Shown: positions 1 to 8,116 of the stretch, one piece after another | Position numbering within the stretch: position 1 is the stretch's first letter | Layout of the letters: the number at the start of each line of letters is the position of its first letter | From: Actinomycetes bacterium | Lineage (GTDB): Bacteria; Actinomycetota; Thermoleophilia; RBG-16-64-13 | Assembly: GCA_024637035.1 (NCBI GenBank) | Contig: JAGXFW010000023.1 | Coordinates: 153,139 to 217,138 of the forward strand | DNA length: 64,000 bases | Reading direction: 5' to 3' | The notes under the pieces: model-generated | What the model saw: the letters and a program-made list of their open reading frames with translations, nothing else | Told to the model about the DNA's origin: nothing | Databases searched by the model: none | Made by a program: the position numbers and the translations under genes

Positions 1-973
1 GGGCGGCGTCGTCGGCCAAGTAGGGTCCATCGGGGAGGTTGTCGAGGCACTGCCTGATGATCTTGCAGCTCTCGCGCATCTCTTTCATGCGAACGAGGAA
101 GCGATCGTACACGTCGGAGTTGTACTCCACGGCCACCTCGAAATCGACCTCGTCGTATGCCGCGTAGGGCTCGTCCTTGCGAAGGTCGCGGGCGACACCC
201 GTGGACCGCAATGTGGGGCCGGTGATGCGCCATGCGTTGCAGTCCTCAGAGGTGAAGATACCGATGTTCCTCGCGCGCTTGTTGAAGATGCGGTTCGACG
301 TGATCAGCCGCTCGTACTCGTCGAAGCGCTTGGGAAGGAAGTCCACGACGCTGCGGCACCGGCCCACCCAACCTTCGGGCAAGTCTTTTGAGACGCCGCC
401 GATGCGGGCGTACGAATGGGTGAGTCGCGCTCCGCAGACCATCTCGAACAGGTCGAGGATGTACTCGCGGTCGCGGAAACAGATCAGGAAGAAGGTCTGC
501 GCCCCGAAGTCCATGATGTGCACCCCGAGCCACAGGATGTGGTTCGCCAGGCGCGTGAGTTCGTGAGCGATAGTGCGGATGTAGCGGGCGCGGCGCGGCA
601 CCTCGACACCCATGAGCTTCTCGACCGCTTCGCAGTAGCCGTGGTTCATGGCGAAGCTGGCCACGTAGTCCAGGCGGTCCGTGACCGGGATGAACTGGTG
701 GTAGGTCATCTGCTCGGCCAACTTCTCGACACCCCGGTGCAGGTTGCCGATGCCCGGCCGCGTGCGGACGATGATCTCGCCGTCGAGATCGACCACAGCC
801 TGGTACACCCCATGCATGGACGGGTGCTGCGGGCCCATGCTCACCGTGATGGTCTCTTGGCCCTCGTGCACCCGCTGCCTGGTGTAGAGCTTGCGCTCCT
901 TCAGCTCTTCAAGCGTCGGCCGGTGGACCTCCTCGGCTCCATGAGCATGGCCGTTGGTCGGCGCGCCGCTCAT
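1..973 (-). CDS. nuoD: NADH-quinone oxidoreductase subunit D (partial, 3' end outside window)
   Basis: This is the 49-kDa quinone-site subunit of respiratory complex I, located on the peripheral arm at the membrane. The minus strand reads from ATG at 973 to the window edge without a stop (324 codons). The N-terminus includes GPQHPSMHG and then RTRPGIGNLHRGVEKL, the NuoD signature. The ATG follows directly after the nuoC stop TAG at 974-976, so the two genes are transcribed and translated together. The C-terminal part, and any further nuo genes, lie beyond position 1. The fold is related to the [NiFe]-hydrogenase large subunit, but the separate nuoA, B and C genes upstream make complex I the clear call. 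Confidence 0.95.
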   Translation of the reverse strand, partial: MSGAPTNGHAHGAEEVHRPTLEELKERKLYTRQRVHEGQETITVSMGPQHPSMHGVYQAVVDLDGEIIVRTRPGIGNLHRGVEKLAEQMTYHQFIPVTDRLDYVASFAMNHGYCEAVEKLMGVEVPRRARYIRTIAHELTRLANHILWLGVHIMDFGAQTFFLICFRDREYILDLFEMVCGARLTHSYARIGGVSKDLPEGWVGRCRSVVDFLPKRFDEYERLITSNRIFNKRARNIGIFTSEDCNAWRITGPTLRSTGVARDLRKDEPYAAYDEVDFEVAVEYNSDVYDRFLVRMKEMRESCKIIRQCLDNLPDGPYLADDAA

Positions 974-1504
974 CTAGATCTTTCCTTTCAGGTCGGTGCG
1001 GATCCGGCCGCCCACGGTGCCCCGCAGCGGGAAGTCCTTCCGCAACGGGAATCCTTCGAAGTCTTCAGTAGTGAGCAGGCGGATCAGGTTGGGATGACCG
1101 TCGAACACGATGCCGTACATCTCCCACGTCTCGCGTTCGTCCCAGTCGGCGGAGGGCCACACGCCACTCGCGGTGGGCAGACTCTGGCCTTCGGCGAGCA
1201 TCACCTTCAGCCGTAGCCGCGTGCCCTTGGAGACGGAGGTGAGGTGCACCACCACTTCCATGGGAGCCTCGCTCCGCTTCGGATAGTGGTTGCCCAGCAG
1301 GCTGTCGAGGCGCTCGAAAGCCAACTCGGGCGTATCGCGACAGTACTCGAGTACCGCCATGTAGTCCTCGACGGCGACTGTGAACGTCAGTTCGCCTCGA
1401 AAGAAGGAGGAGCCGAGCAACCTGTCTCCGAACTCCTCCTCGAGTTTGGCGAAGACCACCTGCAAGGCCTCCGGTATCTCGACAGTCTCTTGTCTTGCTT
1501 CCAT
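974..1504 (-). CDS. nuoC: NADH-quinone oxidoreductase subunit C
   Basis: This 176-aa protein is the 30-kDa subunit of complex I, which packs against NuoD and NuoB in the hydrophilic arm. The family signature is visible as DERETWEMYGIVFDGHPNLI followed by FPLRKDFPLRG near the C-terminus. Length is normal for an unfused NuoC. It lies 45 bp downstream of nuoB and directly abuts nuoD. There is no NuoCD fusion, unlike in enterobacteria. Confidence 0.96.
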   Translation of the reverse strand: MEARQETVEIPEALQVVFAKLEEEFGDRLLGSSFFRGELTFTVAVEDYMAVLEYCRDTPELAFERLDSLLGNHYPKRSEAPMEVVVHLTSVSKGTRLRLKVMLAEGQSLPTASGVWPSADWDERETWEMYGIVFDGHPNLIRLLTTEDFEGFPLRKDFPLRGTVGGRIRTDLKGKI

Positions 1505-1549
1505 CCTTCCCCTTCTCCGGATCGGGCTGCCGAGCAGCCGTTCCGTCCG

Positions 1550-2185
1550 CTACTCGCCGATGGCCGCTCGCGCGGGGATCGTGCGAAGCCCGTCGTAGGC
1601 GTGGCGGCTCTGCTTGACCCTGTCGCGGAGCATCTCGAGGCCTTCCCAGAGCGCCTCGGGCCGCGGCGGACAACCGGGCACGTACACATCCACGGGAATG
1701 AGCGCGTCGATGCCCTGAACGACGCTGTAGGTGTTCCAGATGTTGCCGGAGATCGCACACGAGCCCATGGCCAGCACCCACTTGGGGTCGGGGATCTGCT
1801 CGTAGAGGCGGACCACCCTGGGGGCCATCTTCGTCGTGCACCAACCGGCCACGATCATGCCGTCCGCCTGCCGCGGGGAGGCGCGCATGGCCTCCATACC
1901 GAAGCGGGAGAGGTCGTAGCGAGGGCCGGCCGTGGCCATCATCTCGATGGCGCAGCAGGCCAGACCGAACAGGAGAGGCCACCAGGAGAAGCTACGGCCG
2001 AAACCAAGGAGCTTCTCGAGGTTCGCCGGGATCGCGACGCCGGGGATATGCTCTTCGTCGAGCGCCTCCCTCACCTGCGCGTCTGAAGCATTCCTGAGAG
2101 AGGCGAGGGCTGCCTGAGAGATGTCCAGATCCCCTACTGCGGCACTGCCCGAAGTGTCTTTGCCCAAGCCCACGGGTTTGGTCAT
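1550..2185 (-). CDS. nuoB: NADH-quinone oxidoreductase subunit B
   Basis: This subunit carries iron-sulfur cluster N2 of complex I, the last electron carrier before quinone. The ligands are visible as [10 protein letters not shown] (two adjacent Cys), MGSCAISG and [11 protein letters not shown]. The ATG at 2185 overlaps the nuoA stop as ATGA (2182-2185), so I use it over a longer in-frame extension. The protein is 211 aa. About 60 residues precede the first Cys pair, a low-complexity leader longer than in most NuoB proteins. Confidence 0.96.
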   Translation of the reverse strand: MTKPVGLGKDTSGSAAVGDLDISQAALASLRNASDAQVREALDEEHIPGVAIPANLEKLLGFGRSFSWWPLLFGLACCAIEMMATAGPRYDLSRFGMEAMRASPRQADGMIVAGWCTTKMAPRVVRLYEQIPDPKWVLAMGSCAISGNIWNTYSVVQGIDALIPVDVYVPGCPPRPEALWEGLEMLRDRVKQSRHAYDGLRTIPARAAIGE

Positions 2186-2550
2186 TCCCACTCGAGCACT
2201 CCCTTCTTCCATGCGTAGAAGTAGCCGACAAGAAGTATGAAGATGAAGAGGAACATCTCGATCAAGCCGACCGTGCCGAGCTTGGCCAGCGATACCGCCC
2301 AGGGATACATGAACACGGCTTCCAGATCGAACAGCACGAAGAGCACCGCGACCAGGTAGAAGTGCACGTTGTAGGGGAGACGGGCGTCGCCGTCTGGAAG
2401 GACCCCACACTCGTAGGGCAGACCCTTGTTAGGGTTCTTACTCGTGGGTGCCAGGATGTGGGCGATGGTGATAAGTGCGACGGCCACGATAGCGCCGATG
2501 GCGAACATCAGGCCGAACTGGACGATGAGATCGACGGACGGGCTGATCAC
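2182..2550 (-). CDS. nuoA: NADH-quinone oxidoreductase subunit A
   Basis: This 122-aa protein is a three-helix membrane subunit of complex I at the quinone-entry side. It shows KGLPYECG (the conserved Cys-containing loop) and the [21 protein letters not shown] helix carrying the conserved acidic residues. I chose GTG at 2550 because AGAGGTG lies at ribosome-binding distance upstream and it gives a family-length protein. The frame stays open further upstream (to 2661) but that part has no NuoA similarity and covers the promoter. This is the first gene of the operon. Confidence 0.94.
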   Translation of the reverse strand: MISPSVDLIVQFGLMFAIGAIVAVALITIAHILAPTSKNPNKGLPYECGVLPDGDARLPYNVHFYLVAVLFVLFDLEAVFMYPWAVSLAKLGTVGLIEMFLFIFILLVGYFYAWKKGVLEWE

Positions 2551-2595
2551 AGGCGCACCTCTGCGTTCATTGGCCTCGGCGTTCTGGCACTCGAC

Positions 2596-2613
2596 TGTGT
2601 GAGGTCTCACACA
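2596..2613. promoter_or_regulatory. 18-bp perfect palindrome just downstream of the nuo promoter
   Basis: TGTGTGAG and CTCACACA are exact inverted repeats separated by 2 bp. The site lies at about +3 to +20 relative to the predicted nuo start, where a repressor would block transcription. The half-site TGTGA/TCACA resembles CRP- or Rex-type operators, but the spacing (4 bp between TGTGA and TCACA) fits neither well, so the regulator is unknown. It could also be a hairpin at the 5' end of the mRNA. Confidence 0.5.
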
Positions 2614-2622
2614 ACGGGGGTC

Positions 2623-2651
2623 ACAATAACAAATCGACCTAGGGGTTGCAA
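2623..2651 (-). promoter_or_regulatory. Predicted sigma70-type promoter of the nuo operon
   Basis: On the minus strand TTGCAA (2651-2646) is followed after exactly 17 bp by TATTGT (2628-2623). This predicts a start near 2616 and a leader of about 65 nt before the nuoA GTG. It is the only good match in the gap between nuoA and the divergent methyltransferase remnant. Confidence 0.5.
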
Positions 2652-2900
2652 CAGAATTCACAGCTTCTCGCGCCCGTTCAACCCCGCTTTTTTTCCGCTC
2701 CCCGTGCCTCCTGTCCCGTTCCCCGGCACAGAGACGTCCGACGAGGCGTGGCGACGGGCCTGACCTGACCGGGACGCCCGCCTGTCACGCTTGACGAGCC
2801 GCGGCGCGCCGACCCGACCGGCGTCAAGGAGGCCTACACTGTCGGTCCGCCCCATCACGCTGAGTCTGGGGCGATGCCCACGATCACGGGGGAGGCTTGG

Positions 2901-3289
2901 ATGGGCTACTTCGACACGCAGCGTGGCGTCGAGGAGTACATCCCGATGCCGGCCTCTTGCTCCTCGACGCAACCGCCCCGGACACCGAGCGACGCTTCGA
3001 TTGCATCTACTCGAACAAGGTGCTCCATCACCTCACGCGCGACGAGGTGCGGGCCTCGCTCGAGGCGCAAGCCGGCCTCCTCAACACCGCCGGTCTTGCG
3101 ATGCACTCCTTCTGGTGGGGTGACAAGGCGGACGAAGAGATGGAGGGCCTGCGTTTCGTCTACTACACGAAGGAATCGCTCGCCGCCATCGTCGCCGGAA
3201 CCGGGTTCGAGACCGTCGAGTTGGAACGCTATTCCGAGATGGAGGCCGACGATTCGCTCCTCATACTGCTGCGCAAGCTCGAATCGTAG
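2901..3289 (+). pseudogene. SAM-dependent methyltransferase remnant with internal deletion
   Basis: ATG at 2901 has a good ribosome-binding site (GGGGGAGG) and begins MGYFDTQRGVEEYIPM, the typical start of a class I methyltransferase. The C-terminal half of such an enzyme is read in another frame from about 2955: RFDCIYSNKVLHHLTRDEV, then a region ending LLILLRKLES. The glycine-rich SAM-binding motif I that should lie between is missing. A deletion plus frameshift has therefore destroyed the gene. A short separate gene starting at 2897 is possible but would lack the cofactor site. Confidence 0.7.
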
Positions 3290-3409
3290 TGGTGCGGAGG
3301 CACGGGCTGTAGGCGGCGGGTGGGCGCTCTCAACCGGATCTCTCGGGCGATCCAACCTCGCAGGGTGCGTCGAAGATCGTGAAGCGACGCCCGTTCGGGC
3401 GGCGATCGG

Positions 3410-3823
3410 TCAGAGGGCCGGAGCGTCGGGCAGGATCCCGCGGACGATCCCCATCACCAGGCGGGCCACTCGGGCGGACTCCTCCGCCTCCTCTCGCCCA
3501 AACGGTTCCCATTCGCCCGGATAGCGGGCTTCGATAGCGTAGCGGTTCAGCGGGAGGATCATCTCCAGGTCGAGCGCAAGCCCCGGTTCCTCCCCTGCAA
3601 GCTGCACAAGCAGCCGGAGATCATGCGTTCTCGGCAGCGCGATCGACCGCCAAATGAGCACCGCTTTGAGGTACTTCTCGACACACTGCTGAGCATGGAA
3701 GCACACCGTGTCGAAGGGACAGTCATCTTCGAGTAGCAGTGTGTGCTCGGCATTTCGCAGGTCGTGGTCGGCCTTTTCGGCCCATTGGTATGCCTCGATG
3801 AGCCGGTCAGGCCGCCCGCTCAT
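3410..3823 (-). CDS. HEPN domain protein (partner of MNT nucleotidyltransferase)
   Basis: This 137-aa all-helical HEPN protein shows the family hallmarks WAEKADHDLRNAEH near the N-terminus, CFHAQQCVEKYLKAVL in the middle and LPRTHDLRLL after it. ATG at 3823 overlaps the end of the upstream nucleotidyltransferase gene by 17 bp, so they are co-translated. HEPN/MNT pairs often act as toxin-antitoxin modules, with the HEPN protein as an RNase. I do not see a clear R-x4-6-H RNase motif, so toxic activity is uncertain. A longer in-frame start at 3892 would lie inside the partner gene and is less likely. Confidence 0.85.
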   Translation of the reverse strand: MSGRPDRLIEAYQWAEKADHDLRNAEHTLLLEDDCPFDTVCFHAQQCVEKYLKAVLIWRSIALPRTHDLRLLVQLAGEEPGLALDLEMILPLNRYAIEARYPGEWEPFGREEAEESARVARLVMGIVRGILPDAPAL

Positions 3824-4148
3824 AGAGGACCTTCCCCTCCCGCATCGCCGGAGCGATGATGGACCCAAGGCTATCGCGGCCGCGCTCGACATCGCCGGGG
3901 GTAACCACGATCAGGTCGATCGGCACCGGCACTCCCACAAGGGCGATGTCGATTTCCGTCGCTTTCCTGCGCTTTGAGCCCTCGACGTCCATGACGATGA
4001 GAAGGTCGACGTCGCTGTCCGGTTCGGCCGACCTGCGAGCCCACGATCCGAAAAGGATGATCCGTTGAGGATCGAATCCATCAACGATACGTCGGACGAT
4101 CTCGTCGAGCGTTGACTGGTTGGTGTCCATATCCAAAGCTACCGTCAT
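3807..4148 (-). CDS. MNT-type minimal nucleotidyltransferase (HEPN partner)
   Basis: This 113-aa protein has the nucleotidyltransferase signature GSWARRSAEPDSDVD (GS-x10-DxD) and a third acidic residue in VPIDLIVV, so the catalytic triad is complete. Proteins of this type can transfer AMP to a Tyr of the HEPN partner and neutralise it. Start ATG at 4148 has GGGGAG upstream. It is the first gene of a two-gene minus-strand operon. Confidence 0.87.
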   Translation of the reverse strand: MTVALDMDTNQSTLDEIVRRIVDGFDPQRIILFGSWARRSAEPDSDVDLLIVMDVEGSKRRKATEIDIALVGVPVPIDLIVVTPGDVERGRDSLGSIIAPAMREGKVLYERAA

Positions 4149-4625
4149 GTCAGCGCTCCCCTTTCAATGACCCGGTCCCAGTATACACGGCCGTCGTTGC
4201 CTTCCGTCCGCCCGGCGCGCGGTGGCAGCGAGCATCCGGGTGCGGCGGATCTGCACCCCTCTTTCGCGAAGTGGGCGCAGGCTCGGGAGAGGAGGCCGGC
4301 CGTCGAGGCTCCCCGCTCATCGGGGAGGAGCTCCACCGCATCACGGCCGTCCGGCACAAGGCGCGGGAGTCAAGCTTGAGCGCGAGCGCGCCATGAGGTG
4401 GGAAACCCTGGTGGCGGTGCTCGAGTGTCGCCTCGACCTCGTTCCGCTCCTTGCCCGCAAGCGAGACTCGGCGTCCACAATACTGGCCGTGGCCCCACAG
4501 GCGCCAGCATTCGACCCCCGTTGCTATACTAGCGACCGCGCCGTGCGGCGAGCCGGCCATGCACCCTGACAGCCGCGACCGCGCCGTGCGACCGAGTCCA
4601 CCATCTCTGCCGAATAGGACTTCGT
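4149..4625. other. Intergenic region without a supported gene
   Basis: These 477 bp separate the divergent MNT/HEPN pair and tatC. Overlapping open frames exist on both strands, but none has a credible start, codon pattern or recognisable protein family. The right part contains the tatC promoter candidate; otherwise nothing was recognised. Confidence 0.5.
4522..4530 (+). promoter_or_regulatory. Extended -10 promoter candidate for tatC
   Basis: TGCTATACT is an extended -10 element (TG-n-TATACT) about 96 bp upstream of the tatC GTG. No convincing -35 is visible, which is acceptable for extended -10 promoters. Confidence 0.4.
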
Positions 4626-5396
4626 GTGACGACCATCGGTGATCAGGAACGTATGAACGTAGTCGAGCATCTCGGCGAACTGCGCAAGCGGCTCGTCATC
4701 GCGATCTCGTCCCTAGTAGTGGGGATGGTGGTGGCCTTCATCGCCAAGGACTGGGTCTTCGCCGTGCTGAAACGGCCGTTGCTGAACATGGACGGCGTCA
4801 ACGCCGACCTGACCACCTTCAGCCCCACCGAGCCGTTCATGACCGTCCTTCGCGTCTCCATCTACGCCGGCTTGGTCCTTGCGCTACCCATCGTCCTCTG
4901 GCAACTCTGGTCGTTCATCATGCCTGCACTCTACGAGAGCGAAAAGAGGAGCGTACTGCCGTACGTCCTGTTCACCACCGTTCTCTTCCTTACCGGCATC
5001 GTTTTCGCCTACTTCCTGGTGCTGCCCGTGGGGCTCAGCTTCCTGGTGGGCTACGGCGGCGACATCTTCGTGCAGCAGTTGAGGGCGTCGGAATACATCA
5101 GCTTCGTGACCCTGTTCCTGCTCGCGTTCGGAGTGGTGTTCGAGGTGCCCGCCATCATGCTGATGCTCACCGCCGCCGAACTCGTGGACCACGTCACCCT
5201 GAGACGAATACGCAAGTACGCGATCATCGGTATTGCGGTGGCCTCCATGGCGCTCACACCGGGCGGCGATCCCCTCAGCATGCTGTTGATGATGGGGCCT
5301 CTGATCGGTCTCTACGAGTTGGGCATCCTGCTCTCGCAGTATGCCACGCGTCGCAGGGCCAAGAAGAGGGCGAAACAAGCGGAAAGGGATAGGTAG
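4626..5396 (+). CDS. tatC: Sec-independent protein translocase TatC
   Basis: TatC is the twin-arginine signal receptor of the Tat export system in the cytoplasmic membrane. The 256-aa protein begins with the cytoplasmic MNVVEHLGELRKRL motif and has six hydrophobic segments. GTG at 4626 has AGGAC upstream; an ATG at 4653 would start exactly at the conserved motif. No tatA or tatB is adjacent. It is followed after 3 bp by a hydrogenase maturation protease, which suggests that a Tat-exported [NiFe] hydrogenase is encoded elsewhere in the genome. Confidence 0.93.
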   Translation: MTTIGDQERMNVVEHLGELRKRLVIAISSLVVGMVVAFIAKDWVFAVLKRPLLNMDGVNADLTTFSPTEPFMTVLRVSIYAGLVLALPIVLWQLWSFIMPALYESEKRSVLPYVLFTTVLFLTGIVFAYFLVLPVGLSFLVGYGGDIFVQQLRASEYISFVTLFLLAFGVVFEVPAIMLMLTAAELVDHVTLRRIRKYAIIGIAVASMALTPGGDPLSMLLMMGPLIGLYELGILLSQYATRRRAKKRAKQAERDR

Positions 5397-5399
5397 CGC

Positions 5400-5912
5400 A
5401 TGGATCAGCAGGACAGGATCATCGTGTTGGGCGTGGGCAACCTGCTTCTCACGGATGAGGGGGTCGGGCCGCACACGATAGCCTACCTGCTCGAGCGCTG
5501 GAACTTCCCCGAGCATGTGGAACTGGTCGACGGCGCCACGGCCGGCCTCGAGTTGATCAATGTGTTCCAATCCGCCGGCCACATCATCGTGGTCGATACG
5601 GTTCTAGGAGGCTCCGAACCCGGCGCCATCTACCGATTCCACCCCGACGATGTGCCCACCGACGTGCGCTACCGCACCTCGATCCACCAGGTGTCGTTCA
5701 TCGACGCGTGGAACATGACGCGTCTTCTCGGCCCGGCTCCGGAGATCGTGATCATCGGCGTGGAACCCGAGGACATGGCGACTCCGCACGTAGGGCTCAC
5801 CCAGACCATCAGCGCGCGCCTGCCCGACATCGAGGAGTTGGTGTTCGAGGAACTCGCCCGCCACGGGGTTCAGCCTGTGCGACTGGAACAGCCGAACGCC
5901 ATCGTCGAGTAG
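5400..5912 (+). CDS. [NiFe]-hydrogenase maturation protease (HyaD/HycI family)
   Basis: This 170-aa endopeptidase removes the C-terminal peptide of a hydrogenase large subunit after Ni insertion. GVGNLLLTDEGVG contains the first conserved acidic residue near the N-terminus, and the DGATAGLELI and TSIHQVSF segments carry other family residues. It shares a transcript with tatC. No hydrogenase structural genes are in the window, so the client is unknown. Confidence 0.9.
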   Translation: MDQQDRIIVLGVGNLLLTDEGVGPHTIAYLLERWNFPEHVELVDGATAGLELINVFQSAGHIIVVDTVLGGSEPGAIYRFHPDDVPTDVRYRTSIHQVSFIDAWNMTRLLGPAPEIVIIGVEPEDMATPHVGLTQTISARLPDIEELVFEELARHGVQPVRLEQPNAIVE

Positions 5913-5992
5913 GGGGCCGGGGCCGCCAGCGGCGACCCCGGCCGGAACCCTCGGCAGCGCCGTCTCTCACCACCGAGGGAGCGTCACGCACC

Positions 5993-6032
5993 ACCGCACC
6001 GCGGTTCCAGCGAATGCGGTCGGCGGTGCGGT
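5993..6032. terminator. Hairpin between convergent genes
   Basis: ACCGCACCGC (5993-6002) and GCGGTGCGGT (6023-6032) form a perfect 10-bp stem with a 20-nt loop. It lies between the convergent ends of the maturation protease and fixB. There is no U tract, so termination is inferred from stem and position. Confidence 0.35.
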
Positions 6033-6063
6033 GCGGCACGCTGAAGCGTGCTGAGAGCTTCGG

Positions 6064-7014
6064 CTAGAGGGCCTTCAGCTTCTCCACCAGCGCCGGCAGC
6101 ACCTCGTACAGGTTCCCGACTATGCCGTAGTCGGCGAGTTGGAAGATCGGCGCGTCCTTGTCGGTGTTGATCGCGGCGATCAGTTTCGCCGAGCTGATGC
6201 CCACCGTGTGTTGGATCTGTCCGGACACTCCCACTGCGAGATAGAAGTCGGGCTTGGTCTTGGCTCCCGAGAGACCGACGATGCGGTCCTCACCAAGCCA
6301 CCCGAAGTCCGAGAGGCCCTTGGTGCAGGCCAGTTCGGCGCCGAGGGCTGCCGCCAACTCCTCGCCCAGGCCAAGGTCGTCGCGCTTCGCGAAACCCCGG
6401 CCCACGCCGACGATGCGCTCGGCCGCGTCGAGGTTGACGGCGTCGCCGTCTTTGGGGCGACGCGAGACCACTTTCGCGGCGGAGGGCTGCAGCGAGAGTG
6501 CGGCCTGCACGACCGCGCCGGCGCCGGCCACCGGCGCAGCGATCTCGAACGTCTTCGGCATGACCGCGAACACCTTGGATTCGGTGGTGAGGTTCTCGCG
6601 GGCGACCGTGTTGCCGCCGAACGCGTATCGGCTCGCCACCACCGAGCCGTCGGTGAGCACCAGGGAGCTCACGTCGGTGACGCACCCCGCGCCGAGCTTC
6701 TGGGCGAGTCGCGGCGCCAATTCCTTTCCGCGCCGCGTCGAGGCGATCAGTACCATCGTGGCCCCGGCCTCGCAGGCCACTTGAGCCAGGGCTTCAGCTA
6801 CCACGTCCACACCAAGGCCCTCGAGGGCGGGATCTTCGCTCACGAACACTCGGTCGACGCCGTGGGCACCCAGCGCTCCCGCCGAATCGGCGGCAGAGGG
6901 GCCGAAGGCAGCGGCGCTCAGGCCCATTCCCAGCGCGGCACCCAACTCCTTGCCCTTGAAGGCGAGTTCCAGGGCCGCGTCCTGCTTCTCTGAATACACA
7001 AGGATATCGGCCAT
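6064..7014 (-). CDS. fixB: Electron transfer flavoprotein alpha subunit, FixB-like
   Basis: This 316-aa EtfA/FixB protein carries the electron-transferring FAD. It begins MADILVYSEKQ, and the C-terminal FAD domain shows VGVSGQIQHTVGI and INTDKDAPIFQLADYGIVGN. I start at ATG 7014, 2 bp after fixA; the frame continues upstream only as an overlap with fixA. Because it sits with fixA, fixX and fixC, it belongs to a FixABCX-type complex and is not a stand-alone ETF. Such complexes can bifurcate NADH electrons to ferredoxin/flavodoxin and quinone. Confidence 0.93.
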   Translation of the reverse strand: MADILVYSEKQDAALELAFKGKELGAALGMGLSAAAFGPSAADSAGALGAHGVDRVFVSEDPALEGLGVDVVAEALAQVACEAGATMVLIASTRRGKELAPRLAQKLGAGCVTDVSSLVLTDGSVVASRYAFGGNTVARENLTTESKVFAVMPKTFEIAAPVAGAGAVVQAALSLQPSAAKVVSRRPKDGDAVNLDAAERIVGVGRGFAKRDDLGLGEELAAALGAELACTKGLSDFGWLGEDRIVGLSGAKTKPDFYLAVGVSGQIQHTVGISSAKLIAAINTDKDAPIFQLADYGIVGNLYEVLPALVEKLKAL

Positions 7015-7016
7015 GG

Positions 7017-7799
7017 CTATCTCCCCACGATCCCTTCTTTGAGCAGGGCATTCACGAGCCCGGCGGCCTGCTCCGCCGCGCCGCCCTCCAGCATGATGTG
7101 CTTGCGATCCTGCTCCTCGGCGAGGTTCGACAGCGTCTCGCACGATGACGCGACCGCGGCCGGGTCGAGGCCGAGATCGGCGAGGCTCCACTCCTCGGTG
7201 GGCTTCTTGCCGGCCTTCATGATGTTCATGAGAGACGGGATGCGCGGCTCGTTGATCTCGCTCACCACGGTGAGCACGGCGGGCAATGGAGCCTCGAGCG
7301 TCTCGATGTACTCGTCCATGCTCCGCTCGACCAGCACTCCGGCGCCGCCGGCGGTGATCTGCCTGGCATAACCGATCTGAGGCACACCCAGAAGCTCGGC
7401 CACCCTCGGACCTACCTGCCCCGAATAGTCGTCGCTCGACCCTTCTCCGAAGAGCACGAGGTCGTAGCTACCGATCTTCTGCAGGGCGGCGGCGAGCGTG
7501 CGGGCGACCCCTGCTTGGTCGGTGGACTCCAAGGCCGGGTCCACGATCAGCACGGCCTCGTCGGCACCCATGGCGAGCACCTCTTTGATGGTCTCGCGCA
7601 CCTTGCGGTTGCTCTCGGCGACCGTCAGCACGATGACCTTGCTCTCACCCACGGCGTCGCGCAGTTGGAGCGCGGCCTCGACGGCGTTCTTGTCGAGATC
7701 GCCCGTCTTGTAGGGGATGGCCTCGAGAACGGGCTCCCGGTTCTTGATCCGGATCATCTGCAGATCCAGGTTTGTCTTCACGCTAACGACTATGTCCAA
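7017..7799 (-). CDS. fixA: Electron transfer flavoprotein beta subunit, FixA-like
   Basis: This 260-aa EtfB/FixA subunit shows LDIVVSVKTNLDLQMIRI at the N-terminus and the ADEAVLIVDPAL and SDDYSGQVGPRVAELLG segments that form the nucleotide site. The best start is TTG at 7799, preceded by AAGGGTG and matching the family N-terminus; the longer frame to 7856 overlaps the fixX leader region. In bifurcating ETFs this subunit plus FixB bind the second FAD that splits electron pairs from NADH. Confidence 0.92.
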   Translation of the reverse strand: MDIVVSVKTNLDLQMIRIKNREPVLEAIPYKTGDLDKNAVEAALQLRDAVGESKVIVLTVAESNRKVRETIKEVLAMGADEAVLIVDPALESTDQAGVARTLAAALQKIGSYDLVLFGEGSSDDYSGQVGPRVAELLGVPQIGYARQITAGGAGVLVERSMDEYIETLEAPLPAVLTVVSEINEPRIPSLMNIMKAGKKPTEEWSLADLGLDPAAVASSCETLSNLAEEQDRKHIMLEGGAAEQAAGLVNALLKEGIVGR

Positions 7800-7830
7800 C
7801 GTTCCACACCCTTCTCTCGTGTTGCCGGGC

Positions 7831-8106
7831 CTAGCCCATGCGGTACTGCACCCCATATTCGCCCCGCGGATAGTGCCAATCGAGGGCCTGATGATCGCAG
7901 GATATGAGGCAGGTGCCGCACTCCAGGCAGCCCTCGAAGTTCACCGTGTTGTTGCCTTGGTCGTCGATCTCGTACAGGTGCGCCGGACAGACGTAGAGAC
8001 AAGCCTTGTCGGTGCAGACCCTGTTGCACACCTCGACATCGATGGTGATGTGACGCTCTTTGTCGATCTTGAAGACGTCGAGCCCGAGCTTCGCTTCGAT
8101 GTTCAT
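7831..8106 (-). CDS. fixX: Ferredoxin-like protein FixX
   Basis: This 91-aa ferredoxin accompanies the FixC quinone oxidoreductase. Cys motifs CNRVCTDKACLYVCPAHLY and CLECGTCLISC are present, enough for the cluster(s). It starts at ATG 8106, 10 bp from the fixC stop. In the FixABCX complex it relays electrons from FixAB to FixC and the quinone pool. Confidence 0.92.
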   Translation of the reverse strand: MNIEAKLGLDVFKIDKERHITIDVEVCNRVCTDKACLYVCPAHLYEIDDQGNNTVNFEGCLECGTCLISCDHQALDWHYPRGEYGVQYRMG

Positions 8107-8116
8107 CGCGCCCCTT

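Noticed and set aside
416..1216. Long plus-strand open frame antisense to nuoC/nuoD
   Set aside because: GC-rich DNA gives long antisense frames; the encoded protein has no family features while the minus strand encodes clear NuoC and NuoD.
2897..3289. Intact small methyltransferase gene
   Set aside because: Lacks the SAM-binding motif and its first residues come from the wrong frame; it is better explained as a remnant.
4222..4569. Possible gene in the gap before tatC
   Set aside because: No ribosome site, family similarity or plausible composition on either strand.
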